NCBI GenBank assembly: GCA_002435755.1
Contig: DIYH01000002.1
Location: forward strand, 186,001 to 250,000
Source: Flammeovirgaceae bacterium UBA6059
GTDB taxonomy: Bacteria; Bacteroidota; Bacteroidia; Cytophagales; Cyclobacteriaceae
Direction: 5' to 3'
Length of the DNA: 64,000 bases
In this document: positions 7,740 to 17,147 of the stretch, one piece after another
Layout of the letters: every line of letters starts with the position of its first letter
Numbering within the stretch: the first letter of the stretch is position 1
The notes under the pieces: generated by a model
What the model was told of the DNA's origin: nothing
Seen by the model: only the letters and a program-made list of their open reading frames with translations
The model's database searches: none
Translations under genes and position numbers: made by a program

Positions 7740-9551
7740 ATGAAGCAACTCTTACTTATAGTGTCTCTTTTGGCGAGCACTACGCTGTTAATAGCGCAAG
7801 ACAATCAGAAGATACAACTCGCTAATGAATACTACATGCAGGGTGATGCTGACAAGGCGTTGGATATATACGGTGAGCTCTCAGGTGATCTAAAAGCTAT
7901 CCCACTCATACATTCCAATTATTTTGGTCTACTCCTTTCGACCAAAGATTTTAAAACGGCGCGTAAGTACATTCAGCGACTTATTAAGGTGTATCCAAAC
8001 AATATTTATTACCAGGTTGATTACGGTATTCTGCTAAGCGAACAGCTAGATGTTGAGGAAGCCAAGAAACAGTTTGATCAGATCATACAAAAATCCAACG
8101 CTGACCAGTACAAACTAAGAGTTACAGCGCAGTATTTTTTGAGCAAGCAACTTTATGTATATGCATTGAAGACCTACGAGTTGGGTCGTAAATCAAACAA
8201 TCAATCTTTTGCCTATGCCTTGGAGCTTGCCAATATTCATCGTGTGATGGGCAACAAAGACCTGATGGTAGAGGAGTATCTAAACTTTGCTAGCGCCAAT
8301 CCTTCTAATCTCAACTACGTCAAAAACATCCTTCAGAACCTTTTGACAGAAAATGACGACCTGCAGAGTTTGGAAGATATCCTTATTGAAAAAGTTCAAC
8401 AGAAGCCTAATGAATCTATATATAGTGAGCTGTTGATTTGGGTCAATCTGCAACGAAAGAATTTTTATGGTGCATTTCTCCAGGCGCGAGCATTGGAGAA
8501 GCGCACAAAGGGAGACGGTGGAAAGATCTTGGATATAGGAATGATTGCTTTAGACAATCAAGCATATGAAGACGCAGTGGAGATATTTACATACATCACC
8601 AAAGAGTACGAAGGCACCATCAACTACATCCTATCTCGAAAGCTGACCATCAACGCCAGGGAAGGCATAGTAAAAAACACGTTCCCTGTAGATCCTTTGG
8701 AGATCAGAAAACTTGTTGATGATTACCAGTTATTGGTAGATGATATGGGCATCAACAAGAACACGCTAGAAGCCTTGAGAAACAAGGCATTGCTACACGC
8801 CTTCTATCTTGAGGAAAAAGATGTGGCAATACAAATACTTGAAGACGTGATCAACACTCCGAGGATTGATCGCCAATTGCAAGCCAACTGCAAGTTGGAT
8901 CTTGGTGATATTTATATTCTGATAGGTCAGCCGTGGGAATCTACTCTGCTTTACTCACAAGTAGAAAAAGCCAATAAAGATACACCTACCGGTTATAATG
9001 CCAAATTGAAAAATGCTAAGCTGAATTATTACAAAGGAGATTTTGAGTTAGCTAAGGGTCATCTCGATATATTGAAACTGGCCACCAGTAGAGAGATCGC
9101 TAATGACGCGATAGCACTAAGTGTTTTGATTCAGGATAACACAGCATTGGATACTTCCGATTTTGTGATGAAAGAGTACGCTGCTATAGAACTCCTACTT
9201 TTTCAAAATCAATATGAAGCTGCCAAACATGATCTAACGGCAATGCTGGAAAAATACCAGGGTCATAGCCTTATGGATGAGATTTGGTGGTCATTGGCGA
9301 ACGTGCATAAGCAGCTCGGAGAGTTTGATCAAGCCATCTCTTACCTCGATAGAATTGTATCCGAGTACGAATATGATATCCTAAGCGATGATGCATACTT
9401 TTTGATGGCCACAATCTATGAAGACCAACTTCGTGATTATCCCAAAGCAATGGAGCTGTACCAGGAGTTTCTCAAGCTCCACCCTGGCAGCAAATACATC
9501 GCTGAAGCTAGGATCCGTTTCAGACAGTTGAGAGGCGACTTTATCAATTAA
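7740..9551 (+). CDS. Secreted tetratricopeptide-repeat protein
   Basis: About 603 residues from the ATG at 7740. I prefer it to the upstream ATG at 7719 because it opens directly with a Sec signal peptide (MKQLLLIVSLLAS, ending in IAQ) and the upstream codons overlap a DnaA box. The mature part is nearly all alpha-helical TPR-like repeats. They are clearest at the N-terminus (ANEYYMQGDADKALDIYGEL) and in the last 120 residues (LGEFDQAISYLDRIV and DYPKAMELYQEFLKLHPGSKY). It is probably a periplasmic scaffold of unknown partner. It is the first gene to the right of the proposed origin and is transcribed away from it. Confidence 0.82.
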   Translation: MKQLLLIVSLLASTTLLIAQDNQKIQLANEYYMQGDADKALDIYGELSGDLKAIPLIHSNYFGLLLSTKDFKTARKYIQRLIKVYPNNIYYQVDYGILLSEQLDVEEAKKQFDQIIQKSNADQYKLRVTAQYFLSKQLYVYALKTYELGRKSNNQSFAYALELANIHRVMGNKDLMVEEYLNFASANPSNLNYVKNILQNLLTENDDLQSLEDILIEKVQQKPNESIYSELLIWVNLQRKNFYGAFLQARALEKRTKGDGGKILDIGMIALDNQAYEDAVEIFTYITKEYEGTINYILSRKLTINAREGIVKNTFPVDPLEIRKLVDDYQLLVDDMGINKNTLEALRNKALLHAFYLEEKDVAIQILEDVINTPRIDRQLQANCKLDLGDIYILIGQPWESTLLYSQVEKANKDTPTGYNAKLKNAKLNYYKGDFELAKGHLDILKLATSREIANDAIALSVLIQDNTALDTSDFVMKEYAAIELLLFQNQYEAAKHDLTAMLEKYQGHSLMDEIWWSLANVHKQLGEFDQAISYLDRIVSEYEYDILSDDAYFLMATIYEDQLRDYPKAMELYQEFLKLHPGSKYIAEARIRFRQLRGDFIN

Positions 9552-9594
9552 GCAATCTCGTAGGGCTTGTAGCTCCTTCCAAGCCAAAAAATAG

Positions 9595-9606
9595 TATGCA
9601 TGCATA
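9595..9606. promoter_or_regulatory. 12-bp palindrome, candidate MarR-type operator
   Basis: TATGCATGCATA is a perfect palindrome about 53 bases before the marR start and downstream of the TPR gene. A Bacteroidetes-type -7 element (TATCTTTG, matching TAnnTTTG) follows at about 9619-9626, although no convincing -33 element was found. The position suits autoregulation of the marR-fadN-fadA operon. Confidence 0.35.
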
Positions 9607-9658
9607 ACAAATTTTGTCTATCTTTGATAGTACCTCTCAGAGGAAAAAGCAGCTACAT

Positions 9659-10138
9659 ATGAAGAAAGAAGAAACGGTTGACTACAACGTAAAGGTCACT
9701 TGGCATGCTATTTCACGCATGTACAATCAGCACGGATTGCCTTACGACATCACAGCTTCCACTGGTTTCGTTCTGCTTAACATAGATTCTGAAGAAGGAA
9801 CTCCTGCAACCAAGATCGCTCCATTGCTTGGACTCGAGGCACGATCACTTACCAGAATGCTAAAATCCCTTGAGGAAAAAGGCATGATCTACAAACAGCA
9901 AGATCCTAATGATCGCAGGTCTGTCAGAATTTTTCTAACAGAATATGGCAAAACCAAAAAAGACATCTCACGAAAAGTGGTCAAGGATTTTAACAACCGA
10001 ATACGACAGCACATTCCTTTTGAAAAGTTGCAGACCTTTTTTGAGGTCATAAGATCGATCAACGATTTGATCGATCACAACGGAGAAGATCTAGAAACAG
10101 CAATAAACACAATAGAAAAACATGAACAGACCTATTAA
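9659..10138 (+). CDS. MarR-family transcriptional regulator
   Basis: About 159 residues from the ATG at 9659, which has an AGAGGA-like ribosome site upstream; an upstream in-frame start at 9614 is less likely. A winged helix-turn-helix of the MarR type spans about residues 50-115. It includes TKIAPLLGLEARSLTRMLKSLEEKG (recognition region) and the wing DPNDRRSVRIFLTEYG. The 3' end overlaps fadN by 17 bases. It probably represses the beta-oxidation genes and responds to fatty acid or acyl-CoA, by analogy with MarR/FadR roles elsewhere; the ligand is inferred. Confidence 0.85.
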   Translation: MKKEETVDYNVKVTWHAISRMYNQHGLPYDITASTGFVLLNIDSEEGTPATKIAPLLGLEARSLTRMLKSLEEKGMIYKQQDPNDRRSVRIFLTEYGKTKKDISRKVVKDFNNRIRQHIPFEKLQTFFEVIRSINDLIDHNGEDLETAINTIEKHEQTY

Positions 10139-12524
10139 GAAAGTTGCGGTACTGGGCTCGGGAATCATGGGATCTCGAATTGCCTGCCACTTCGCCAATG
10201 TTGGCGTAGAAGTATTGCTTCTTGATATAGTGCCCCGTGAACTCACAGAGATAGAGACCAAAAAAGGACTTACGCTTGAGAGTAAGGTGGTGCGAAACAG
10301 GATTGTCAATGATGCATTTAAGGCTACACTAAAAGCCAAGCCTGCTTCATTGTATAGATCGGATTATGCATCAAGAATCTCCTTGGGTAACTTCGATGAC
10401 GATATGCCCGCTATCAAGGATTGCGATTGGGTGATAGAAGTGGTAGTTGAGAACCTCGAGATCAAAAAGAAGGTCTTCGAGCAGGTTGAGAAATATAGAA
10501 CTCCCGGTACACTCATTACCTCGAATACGTCGGGTATTCCGATCCACCTCATGAACGACGGTCGAAGTGAAGATTTCCAGAAACACTTCTGTGGTACTCA
10601 CTTCTTCAATCCTCCCAGATATCTGCGTCTGTTGGAGATCATCCCAACTCCAAAGACTGATCAAAGCGTAGTAGATTTTCTAATGCACTATGGAGATCTC
10701 TTCCTTGGCAAGGAAACAGTTCTTTGCAAAGACACTCCGGCCTTTATTGCCAATCGCATAGGGATTTACGCGATTATGTCTGCAATGCATACCATTGAGG
10801 AAATGGGCATGACCGTTAGTGAAGTAGATAAACTTACAGGACCAATTATCGGAAGAGCAAAATCAGCAACTTTCCGTACCATGGATGTAGTTGGTCTTGA
10901 TACTACCGTAAAAGTATCTACTAACCTTCACGAAGGACTTCCCCAGGACGAGTCACGAGACAAATTTAAGCTTCCGGGTATTGTTAAGGAACTCTATGAT
11001 CGCAAGTGGTGGGGAGATAAAACCAAGCAGGGCTACTTCAAGAAAACGGTCAATGAAGCTGGCAAAAAAGAGATCCTCGAGCTCGATCTGAAAACTTATG
11101 AATATGGTCCAAGAAAGAAGCCGTTCTTCAAATCCCTGGAGGCAGTAAAGAATATTGAGAATCTGAAAGAGAGGATACCGATCCTTGTCAATTTTGATGA
11201 CAAATCAGGTGAATTCTATAGGGCCACTTTCTACGATATGTTTAGGTACTGCTCGATGAGGATCCCTGAGATCTCTGATGAACTTTACCGAATTGATCAG
11301 GCTGTAGCATCCGGTTTCGGGTGGGAACTAGGTCCCTTTGAAGTATGGGACCTGCTTGGTCTTCAAGAGACGGCCGAAAAAATGAAAGTTGCCGGTCACA
11401 CCCCAGCCACGTGGGTTGAGGAAATGTTGGCCGCAGGCCATACAAGTTTCTACAAGTTTGAAAATGGTAAGCGTCAATACTACGATATCCCATCCAAAAG
11501 CTATAAGACTATTCCTGGTACGGAAGGCCTGATACTGCTGGACGCTTTCAAAGAAAACAACGTTGTTTGGCAAAATGTCGGAACTACGTTGTATGACATT
11601 GGTGACGGAGTACTCAACCTCGAGTTCCACACCAAAATGAATTCGCTTGGTGCAGAAGTAGTCGAAGGTATCAATACTGCAATCACCATGGCGGAGAAAG
11701 ATTTCAAAGGCTTGGTCATAGGCAATGAAGGTCAAAACTTTTCTGCTGGGGCTAATCTTGCCATGCTCTTCATGTACGCCGGAGATCAGGAGTTTGATGA
11801 GATCGAACTTATGATCCGACAATTCCAGGAGACTATGATGCGCGCAAGGTTTAGTTCTATTCCAGTAGTTGCCGCAACGTCCGGTATGGCATTAGGTGGT
11901 GGATGCGAATTATCTATGCATTGCGATAGGATACAAGCCCACACTGAAACTTACATGGGACTTGTCGAAGTAGGCGTTGGCCTTCTACCGGGAGGTGGAG
12001 GTACGAAAGAGCTCACACTTAGAGCATCAGACATGTACCAAAAGGGCGATCCGGAGCTCAATATTCTTCAGGAGTTTTTCATGAATATCGCTACCGCAAA
12101 AGTGTCGACTTCAGCAATGGAAGCCCAGGACCAGAATTTCTTGAAACCATCCGATCAGTTTACGCTTAATAGATCAAGATTATTGGCAGATGCTAAGAAA
12201 ACAGTACTTGACCTGGTGGCAGCTGGCTACAGTCAACCTATACAAAGGACTGATATAAAGGTACAAGGCCAATCGGGTCTCGCGATTTTCGAAGCTGGTA
12301 TCGCCGGCATGAAGTTCGGACACTACATCAGCGATCACGACGTGAAGATTGCCCAGAAGATCTCATGGGTCATGAATGGTGGTGATTTATCTTATCCTAC
12401 TCAAGTGTCTGAGCAATACCTGCTCGATCTTGAACGAGAGGCATTCCTTAGTCTGACAGGAGAGAAGAAAACACTCGAGCGTATTCATAGCATCCTCTTC
12501 AAAGGGAAACCATTGAGAAACTAA
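10122..12524 (+). CDS. fadN: 3-hydroxyacyl-CoA dehydrogenase / enoyl-CoA hydratase, FadN type
   Basis: An 800-residue bifunctional beta-oxidation enzyme with the dehydrogenase first and the hydratase last, the order of Bacillus FadN rather than E. coli FadB. The NAD-binding motif GSGIMGSRIACHFANVG is at residues 12-28. HFFNPPRYLRLLEIIP is near 160, a second HAD C-terminal domain lies around 370-450, and the crotonase domain runs about 490-700 with GQNFSAGANL and SGMALGGGCELSMHCDR. The Glu-containing GLVEVGVGLLPGGGG follows. It hydrates enoyl-CoA and oxidises 3-hydroxyacyl-CoA in the cytoplasm. It overlaps marR and lies 31 bases before the thiolase. No acyl-CoA dehydrogenase follows, though one often does in this operon. 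Confidence 0.93.
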   Translation: MNRPIKKVAVLGSGIMGSRIACHFANVGVEVLLLDIVPRELTEIETKKGLTLESKVVRNRIVNDAFKATLKAKPASLYRSDYASRISLGNFDDDMPAIKDCDWVIEVVVENLEIKKKVFEQVEKYRTPGTLITSNTSGIPIHLMNDGRSEDFQKHFCGTHFFNPPRYLRLLEIIPTPKTDQSVVDFLMHYGDLFLGKETVLCKDTPAFIANRIGIYAIMSAMHTIEEMGMTVSEVDKLTGPIIGRAKSATFRTMDVVGLDTTVKVSTNLHEGLPQDESRDKFKLPGIVKELYDRKWWGDKTKQGYFKKTVNEAGKKEILELDLKTYEYGPRKKPFFKSLEAVKNIENLKERIPILVNFDDKSGEFYRATFYDMFRYCSMRIPEISDELYRIDQAVASGFGWELGPFEVWDLLGLQETAEKMKVAGHTPATWVEEMLAAGHTSFYKFENGKRQYYDIPSKSYKTIPGTEGLILLDAFKENNVVWQNVGTTLYDIGDGVLNLEFHTKMNSLGAEVVEGINTAITMAEKDFKGLVIGNEGQNFSAGANLAMLFMYAGDQEFDEIELMIRQFQETMMRARFSSIPVVAATSGMALGGGCELSMHCDRIQAHTETYMGLVEVGVGLLPGGGGTKELTLRASDMYQKGDPELNILQEFFMNIATAKVSTSAMEAQDQNFLKPSDQFTLNRSRLLADAKKTVLDLVAAGYSQPIQRTDIKVQGQSGLAIFEAGIAGMKFGHYISDHDVKIAQKISWVMNGGDLSYPTQVSEQYLLDLEREAFLSLTGEKKTLERIHSILFKGKPLRN

Positions 12525-12555
12525 TTGTTGTTAATAACTGAACAAGCAGAAAATT

Positions 12556-13731
12556 ATGGACGCATATATAGTAAAAGGATATAGAACGGCAGTTGGCAAG
12601 GCCAATCGTGGTGGCTTCAGGTTTACGAGACCTGATGATCTGGCCGCTGATGTGATTAAGCATCTCACAGACTCTATCGAGAATTTTGATACCAAAGAAG
12701 TAGATGACCTTATCGTAGGTAATGCTGTGCCCGAAGCAGAACAAGGAATGCAGATGGGAAGAATGATCTCGTTGCTTTCGTTACCGCAAGAGGTACCCGG
12801 CATGATCATCAATCGCTATTGCGGTTCCGGACTTGAAGCTATCCATTTGGCGTGTGCACGAATTCATTCGGGTACGGCCGAGTGCATCATCGCCGGCGGC
12901 ACAGAATCCATGTCGATGGTACCAACCATGGGCTACAAAACCGCCTTGAACTGGAAAATCGCACATACACACCCCGAGTATTACCTGGGTATGGGGCTTA
13001 CGGCCGAGGAACTCGCCAAAGACCATGATATTAAGAGAGAAGATGCGGATGAGTTCTCCTTCAACTCTCATCAGAAAGCAATATCAGCGATCAAAGAAGG
13101 TAAGTTCAAAGATGAGATCGTGCCCGTCACTGTCTCGGAGACTTACGTAGATGAGTCAGGTAAAAAAGCTACTCGAGAATTTGTAGTAGATACCGACGAG
13201 GGACCAAGAGCTGACACTTCAAAGGAAGTTTTGGGTAAACTACGCCCGGTGTTTCGAGCTGGAGGCCAGGTGACGGCAGGTAATTCCTCGCAGACCTCTG
13301 ATGGGGCCGCTTTCGTAATGGTGATGTCTGAGAGTATGGTCAACAAATACGGATTGAGGCCAGTAGCCCGAATGGTATCTTACAGTGCAGCTGGTGTGGA
13401 TCCCCGGATCATGGGAATCGGACCAGTAGCTGCAGTGCCTCGTGCACTGAAGCAAGCTGGATTGAAGTTGGCAGATATTGAGCAAATAGAACTAAATGAA
13501 GCTTTCGCTGCTCAATCCCTCGCTGTAATTAAAGGACTGGATGTGAATCCTGATGTAGTGAACGTGAATGGCGGTGCAGTTGCCCTAGGTCATCCACTCG
13601 GTTGTACAGGGGCCAAATTATCTATTCAGCTTTTCAACGAAATGAGAAGAAGAAATCAAAAATACGGAATGGTGACCGCCTGCGTAGGTGGGGGCCAAGG
13701 CGTAGCTGGTATCTACGAATTACTTAACTGA
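12556..13731 (+). CDS. fadA: Acetyl-CoA C-acyltransferase (3-ketoacyl-CoA thiolase)
   Basis: A 391-residue thiolase of normal length. The acyl-binding nucleophile is Cys89 in NRYCGSGLEAI, the GHP histidine lies in GGAVALGHPLGCTGAK, and the second catalytic cysteine is Cys376 in TACVGGGQG. It carries out the last step of fatty-acid beta-oxidation, cleaving 3-ketoacyl-CoA with CoA to acetyl-CoA and a shortened acyl-CoA, using the product of the adjacent FadN. The operon ends at a strong intrinsic terminator 28 bases downstream. Confidence 0.95.
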   Translation: MDAYIVKGYRTAVGKANRGGFRFTRPDDLAADVIKHLTDSIENFDTKEVDDLIVGNAVPEAEQGMQMGRMISLLSLPQEVPGMIINRYCGSGLEAIHLACARIHSGTAECIIAGGTESMSMVPTMGYKTALNWKIAHTHPEYYLGMGLTAEELAKDHDIKREDADEFSFNSHQKAISAIKEGKFKDEIVPVTVSETYVDESGKKATREFVVDTDEGPRADTSKEVLGKLRPVFRAGGQVTAGNSSQTSDGAAFVMVMSESMVNKYGLRPVARMVSYSAAGVDPRIMGIGPVAAVPRALKQAGLKLADIEQIELNEAFAAQSLAVIKGLDVNPDVVNVNGGAVALGHPLGCTGAKLSIQLFNEMRRRNQKYGMVTACVGGGQGVAGIYELLN

Positions 13732-13758
13732 TCACGAATAGTTTCGCACATTAAACAG

Positions 13759-13780
13759 GGCTTCTTCGGAAGCCTTTTTT
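13759..13780 (+). terminator. Rho-independent terminator of the fad operon
   Basis: A perfect 6-bp stem GGCTTC/GAAGCC closes a TTCG tetraloop and is followed by six T residues. Confidence 0.88.
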
Positions 13781-13923
13781 GTTCCCATATAAAACGAAAG
13801 GGTCGATCTGTATACTGCCCTATCAAAAAACCTAAATAATCATGTAATTACCTGTCTACTATCATAAAGTGCGGATATTTAATCCTTCAGTTTTACAGAT
13901 GAACAATGCTTTTGTTTTAACTT

Positions 13924-13946
13924 CAATGATAGTAAAGCTATCATTG
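13924..13946. promoter_or_regulatory. Inverted repeat before the sensor kinase operon
   Basis: CAATGATAG, five bases, then CTATCATTG: a perfect 9-bp inverted repeat ending 14 bases before the kinase ATG. There is no T tract, so it is not a terminator. It could be an operator or a leader hairpin controlling the operon. Confidence 0.45.
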
Positions 13947-13960
13947 CCTAAATTATTACT

Positions 13961-15121
13961 ATGTTAACTGATTCATCTTCGAAAGAACAGCGTTTGCAGG
14001 CCATCATTGATAGTGCGATCGATGGTGTGATCACTATTACAGATCGAGGTATGATTGAGTCCGCCAACCCTTCTGCACAGGTGATGTTCGGTTACGAAGA
14101 AGAAGAACTCCTTGGCGAAAATGTGAGTGTTTTGATGCCAGAACCCGACAGATCAAAACACGACTCTTACATTAATAATTACAATCATACACGTGAACCT
14201 AAAATAATCGGTATTGGTAGGGAAGTGACAGGAATGAGAAAAGACGGATCAAAGTTCCCGTTTTACCTGAGTGTCACAGAAATTCAGTTGCAAGGAGAAA
14301 CAATATTCGTAGGAGTAGTGCACGATATCTCCGAGCTTAAGCTTTCACAAGAGAAACTGAGAAGATACGCCGCAGAACTGGAGCGTAGCAACCGCGAATT
14401 GCAAGACTTTGCGTATGTAAGTTCACATGATCTCCAGGAGCCGCTACGTAAAATTCAGGCATTTGGTGATAGAATACTCCGCAAGGAAAAAGACAACCTT
14501 ACAGACCAGGGGCAGGAATATTTACAGCGTATGCTTAATGCATCCTCACGTATGCAGACCTTAATCAATGATTTGCTATCGTTTTCACGTGTTACTACTA
14601 AAGCCAGACCATTCAAAAGGGTCGATCTCAACGTGATCATTGCTGAAGTACTTTCGGACTTGGAAATACTTATTGAAAAGAAAAATGCCAAGATCGATAT
14701 AGTAGAGTTGCCTGTTATTGAGGGAGACAGGACCCAAATCCGGCAGCTATTTCAAAACCTCGTCCACAACGCTCTGAAGTTTTCAAGGGACGAAGAGGCA
14801 CCTCACATTGAGTTGACCTGTCGAGAATACAACAAGTATAGACATCTCAGCTCCACCCCGGGAGATGAGATGATAGAAATATCTGTCCAGGATAACGGTA
14901 TAGGTTTCGATACTAAGTATCTTGACCGCATATTCCACATTTTTCAACGTCTTTCCGGACATAAGTATGAAGGAAGCGGTATTGGCTTGGCTATTTGCAA
15001 AAAAATAGCCAATAGACATGGTGGAGGTATATCAGCCCAAAGTCAGGAAGGACAGGGCTCCACTTTTATAGTAACTTTGTCAAAGCAGCAAACTCCAGAA
15101 AAAACTAACAACCATGACTAG
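13961..15121 (+). CDS. FixL-like PAS-domain sensor histidine kinase
   Basis: 386 residues with no membrane segment, so a cytoplasmic sensor. A PAS domain spans about 12-125. HisKA has the phospho-acceptor His156 in SSHDLQEPL. HATPase_c has an N box near 270 (NLVHNALKF), DNGIGFD near 310 and GSGIGLAICKK near 335. The PAS domain is close in wording to rhizobial FixL (NVSVLMPEP, IIGIGREVTG, RKDGSKFP), but Lys81 stands where I recall the proximal haem histidine of FixL (before IIGIGR). Haem binding is therefore unlikely and the ligand unknown. Its last codons overlap the next receiver gene by eight bases. Confidence 0.9.
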   Translation: MLTDSSSKEQRLQAIIDSAIDGVITITDRGMIESANPSAQVMFGYEEEELLGENVSVLMPEPDRSKHDSYINNYNHTREPKIIGIGREVTGMRKDGSKFPFYLSVTEIQLQGETIFVGVVHDISELKLSQEKLRRYAAELERSNRELQDFAYVSSHDLQEPLRKIQAFGDRILRKEKDNLTDQGQEYLQRMLNASSRMQTLINDLLSFSRVTTKARPFKRVDLNVIIAEVLSDLEILIEKKNAKIDIVELPVIEGDRTQIRQLFQNLVHNALKFSRDEEAPHIELTCREYNKYRHLSSTPGDEMIEISVQDNGIGFDTKYLDRIFHIFQRLSGHKYEGSGIGLAICKKIANRHGGGISAQSQEGQGSTFIVTLSKQQTPEKTNNHD

Positions 15122-15578
15122 GAAAAAGCGCCCGGTGGTCATCTTAATTGCAGATGATGATCCGGAAGATAGAATGCTGGCTAAAGATGCTCTGGAAGAA
15201 AACAAACTATCTAATGATCTGCAGTTTGTGGAAGATGGTGAAGAACTTATTGACTATCTCTACAATAAAGGTCATTATAAGGATAAGAATAGGTATCCAA
15301 AACCTGGCTTGATCCTACTAGATTTGAATATGCCAAGAAAAGATGGCCGGGAAGCACTAAAAGAAATTAAGCGAGACGAGAGTCTTCGCCTCATTCCTAT
15401 AGTCATTTTGACAACTTCCAAAGCAGAAGAGGATATCATTAGGTCTTATAACCTTGGGGTCAACTCGTTTATAACAAAACCAGTCACATTTGATGCTTTG
15501 GTGGAAATCATGAAAACTCTCAGCAAGTATTGGTTTGAAATTGTTGAACTTCCGCCACTTGAGGCAAACGGAGTATAA
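15114..15578 (+). CDS. Single-domain response regulator (Rcp1-like)
   Basis: A 154-residue stand-alone receiver domain with acidic pocket DDD at 14-16, phospho-acceptor Asp70 in LILLDLNMPRKDG, Thr in LTTSKAEED and Lys in ITKPVTFD. The length and loop structure resemble the Rcp1 type that partners phytochrome-like kinases. It has no output domain, so it should act as a phosphate relay or by protein contact. It overlaps the upstream PAS kinase, its likely phosphodonor, and abuts the following hybrid kinase. Confidence 0.92.
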   Translation: MTRKKRPVVILIADDDPEDRMLAKDALEENKLSNDLQFVEDGEELIDYLYNKGHYKDKNRYPKPGLILLDLNMPRKDGREALKEIKRDESLRLIPIVILTTSKAEEDIIRSYNLGVNSFITKPVTFDALVEIMKTLSKYWFEIVELPPLEANGV

Positions 15579-17147
15579 TTGGCTAATAAGGTTAAAATAC
15601 TACTCGTTGATGATGATGAAGAAGACTACCTGATTACCAGGGATGTCATTCATGATTTCCCCGATAGGAAGAAATATGAAATGCAATGGGTTGACAACTA
15701 TTATGACGCATTTCAGGAAATCAAGAAAGAGGCGCATGATGTCTATCTTATAGATTACCGGCTAGGTCCTGATAGTGGACTGGACCTGGTGAAGTCAGCT
15801 TTCGATGAAGGAATAGTACGTCCTTACATTCTCTTGACCGGACAAGGTGATGATGAGATAGATGAGCAGGCTAGAAAAGTAGGTGCTGTCGACTACATCG
15901 TCAAAGGTGTCATCAACCCCAGTGATCTGGAGCGGTCCATCCGCTACGGTATTCAACACATGCAAAATCTTGAGGAGATCAAGAGCCTCAATGAGCAACT
16001 CGAACAGCGGGTAGAAGAGCGCACTAGAGCACTGGCGGTAGCGAATGAGGCGTTGAAAGAAAGCCAGAGGCTTTATATCACCATTGCACATAATTTTCCG
16101 GAAGGTATCATCAGTGTTTTTGATCGCGAACTCAATTATGTATTTGTTGACGGACAAGATCTCCTGCGCTTAGGCCTGGATAAAGAGCAATTGATAGGGA
16201 GAAACATTCGTGAATTTGCCAATGCGAAGGAACTCGATATGCTGGTGAAGAATCTCAAACGATCATTTGCGGGAGAGAGCATTAACCTTGAGTACATTTC
16301 TATGGACAACTCTTACTATGAAGTTGATGCAGTGCCTCTTGCCGGAGAAGCGGGAATCATTGATCAGATATTAGTTGTTTCACGAAATGTAACAAAACAG
16401 AAGATCGCTGAGCAGGAAATCCGGAAATCGCTCGAGAAAGAAAAGCAGCTTGGTGAATTGAAATCACGCTTTGTGACTACTGCCTCCCACGAATTCAGAA
16501 CACCATTAAGTACAATTTTGTCTTCTGTTTCTATTCTGGGGAGATATCTCAATGCGGAAAACTTCGATAAAACAAAAGCGGGAAAGCACGTCCAGCGAAT
16601 AAAGTCATCTGTAAATAACCTCAACCAAATTCTTAATGATTTTCTGTCGATGGGTCGATTAGAAGAGGGCAGGATCATGGTGGACTATACGCAATTTGAT
16701 ATTGAGCTATTAGCTGGTGAGGCCATTTCCAGCGTTCGGCCGTTGCTAAAGCCAGGGCAGACCATCGATTATGTGCATGACTGTGTAGAACCTCTGGTCT
16801 ATCTTGATAAGCAGATGTCACTTAATATCATGATCAACCTGCTGTCTAATGCCATAAAGTACTCCGACGAGGACAGTACCATTACACTTACGACGTTGCG
16901 CAAGCAAACTGAATTATCCATTTATGTAAAAGATCAGGGAATAGGTATACCTGAAGCCGATATTCAGCATATTTTTGAGAGGTTTTTTAGAGCACACAAT
17001 GCCGTCAATATACAAGGTACCGGTTTGGGGCTCAATATTGTAAAGCGCTATTCAGAACTCATGTCCGGTCAAATAGACTTTGAGACGGAAGAAGGCAAGG
17101 GCACTGAATTTTTTGTAAAATTACCAATTGATCAAAGCTCCAAATGA
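15579..17147 (+). CDS. Receiver-PAS-histidine kinase hybrid
   Basis: 522 residues starting with TTG directly after the preceding stop codon; the first residues (ANKVKILLVDDDEEDY) are already the receiver fold, so no later start is possible. Order: N-terminal receiver (Asp59 in VYLIDYRLGPDSG), a coiled-coil linker (about 125-165), PAS (about 170-275), HisKA with His in TTASHEFRTPLS (about 300), and HATPase with NLLSNAIKYSD, DQGIGIPE and GTGLGLNIVKR. No membrane segment. An N-terminal receiver suggests that it takes phosphate from, or is gated by, the upstream kinase. It overlaps the next gene by four bases. Confidence 0.9.
   Translation: MANKVKILLVDDDEEDYLITRDVIHDFPDRKKYEMQWVDNYYDAFQEIKKEAHDVYLIDYRLGPDSGLDLVKSAFDEGIVRPYILLTGQGDDEIDEQARKVGAVDYIVKGVINPSDLERSIRYGIQHMQNLEEIKSLNEQLEQRVEERTRALAVANEALKESQRLYITIAHNFPEGIISVFDRELNYVFVDGQDLLRLGLDKEQLIGRNIREFANAKELDMLVKNLKRSFAGESINLEYISMDNSYYEVDAVPLAGEAGIIDQILVVSRNVTKQKIAEQEIRKSLEKEKQLGELKSRFVTTASHEFRTPLSTILSSVSILGRYLNAENFDKTKAGKHVQRIKSSVNNLNQILNDFLSMGRLEEGRIMVDYTQFDIELLAGEAISSVRPLLKPGQTIDYVHDCVEPLVYLDKQMSLNIMINLLSNAIKYSDEDSTITLTTLRKQTELSIYVKDQGIGIPEADIQHIFERFFRAHNAVNIQGTGLGLNIVKRYSELMSGQIDFETEEGKGTEFFVKLPIDQSSK

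Noticed and set aside
7550..7804. Short minus-strand reading frame crossing the origin and TPR start
   Set aside because: AT-rich composition bias, overlaps a signal-peptide coding start on the other strand, no recognisable features.
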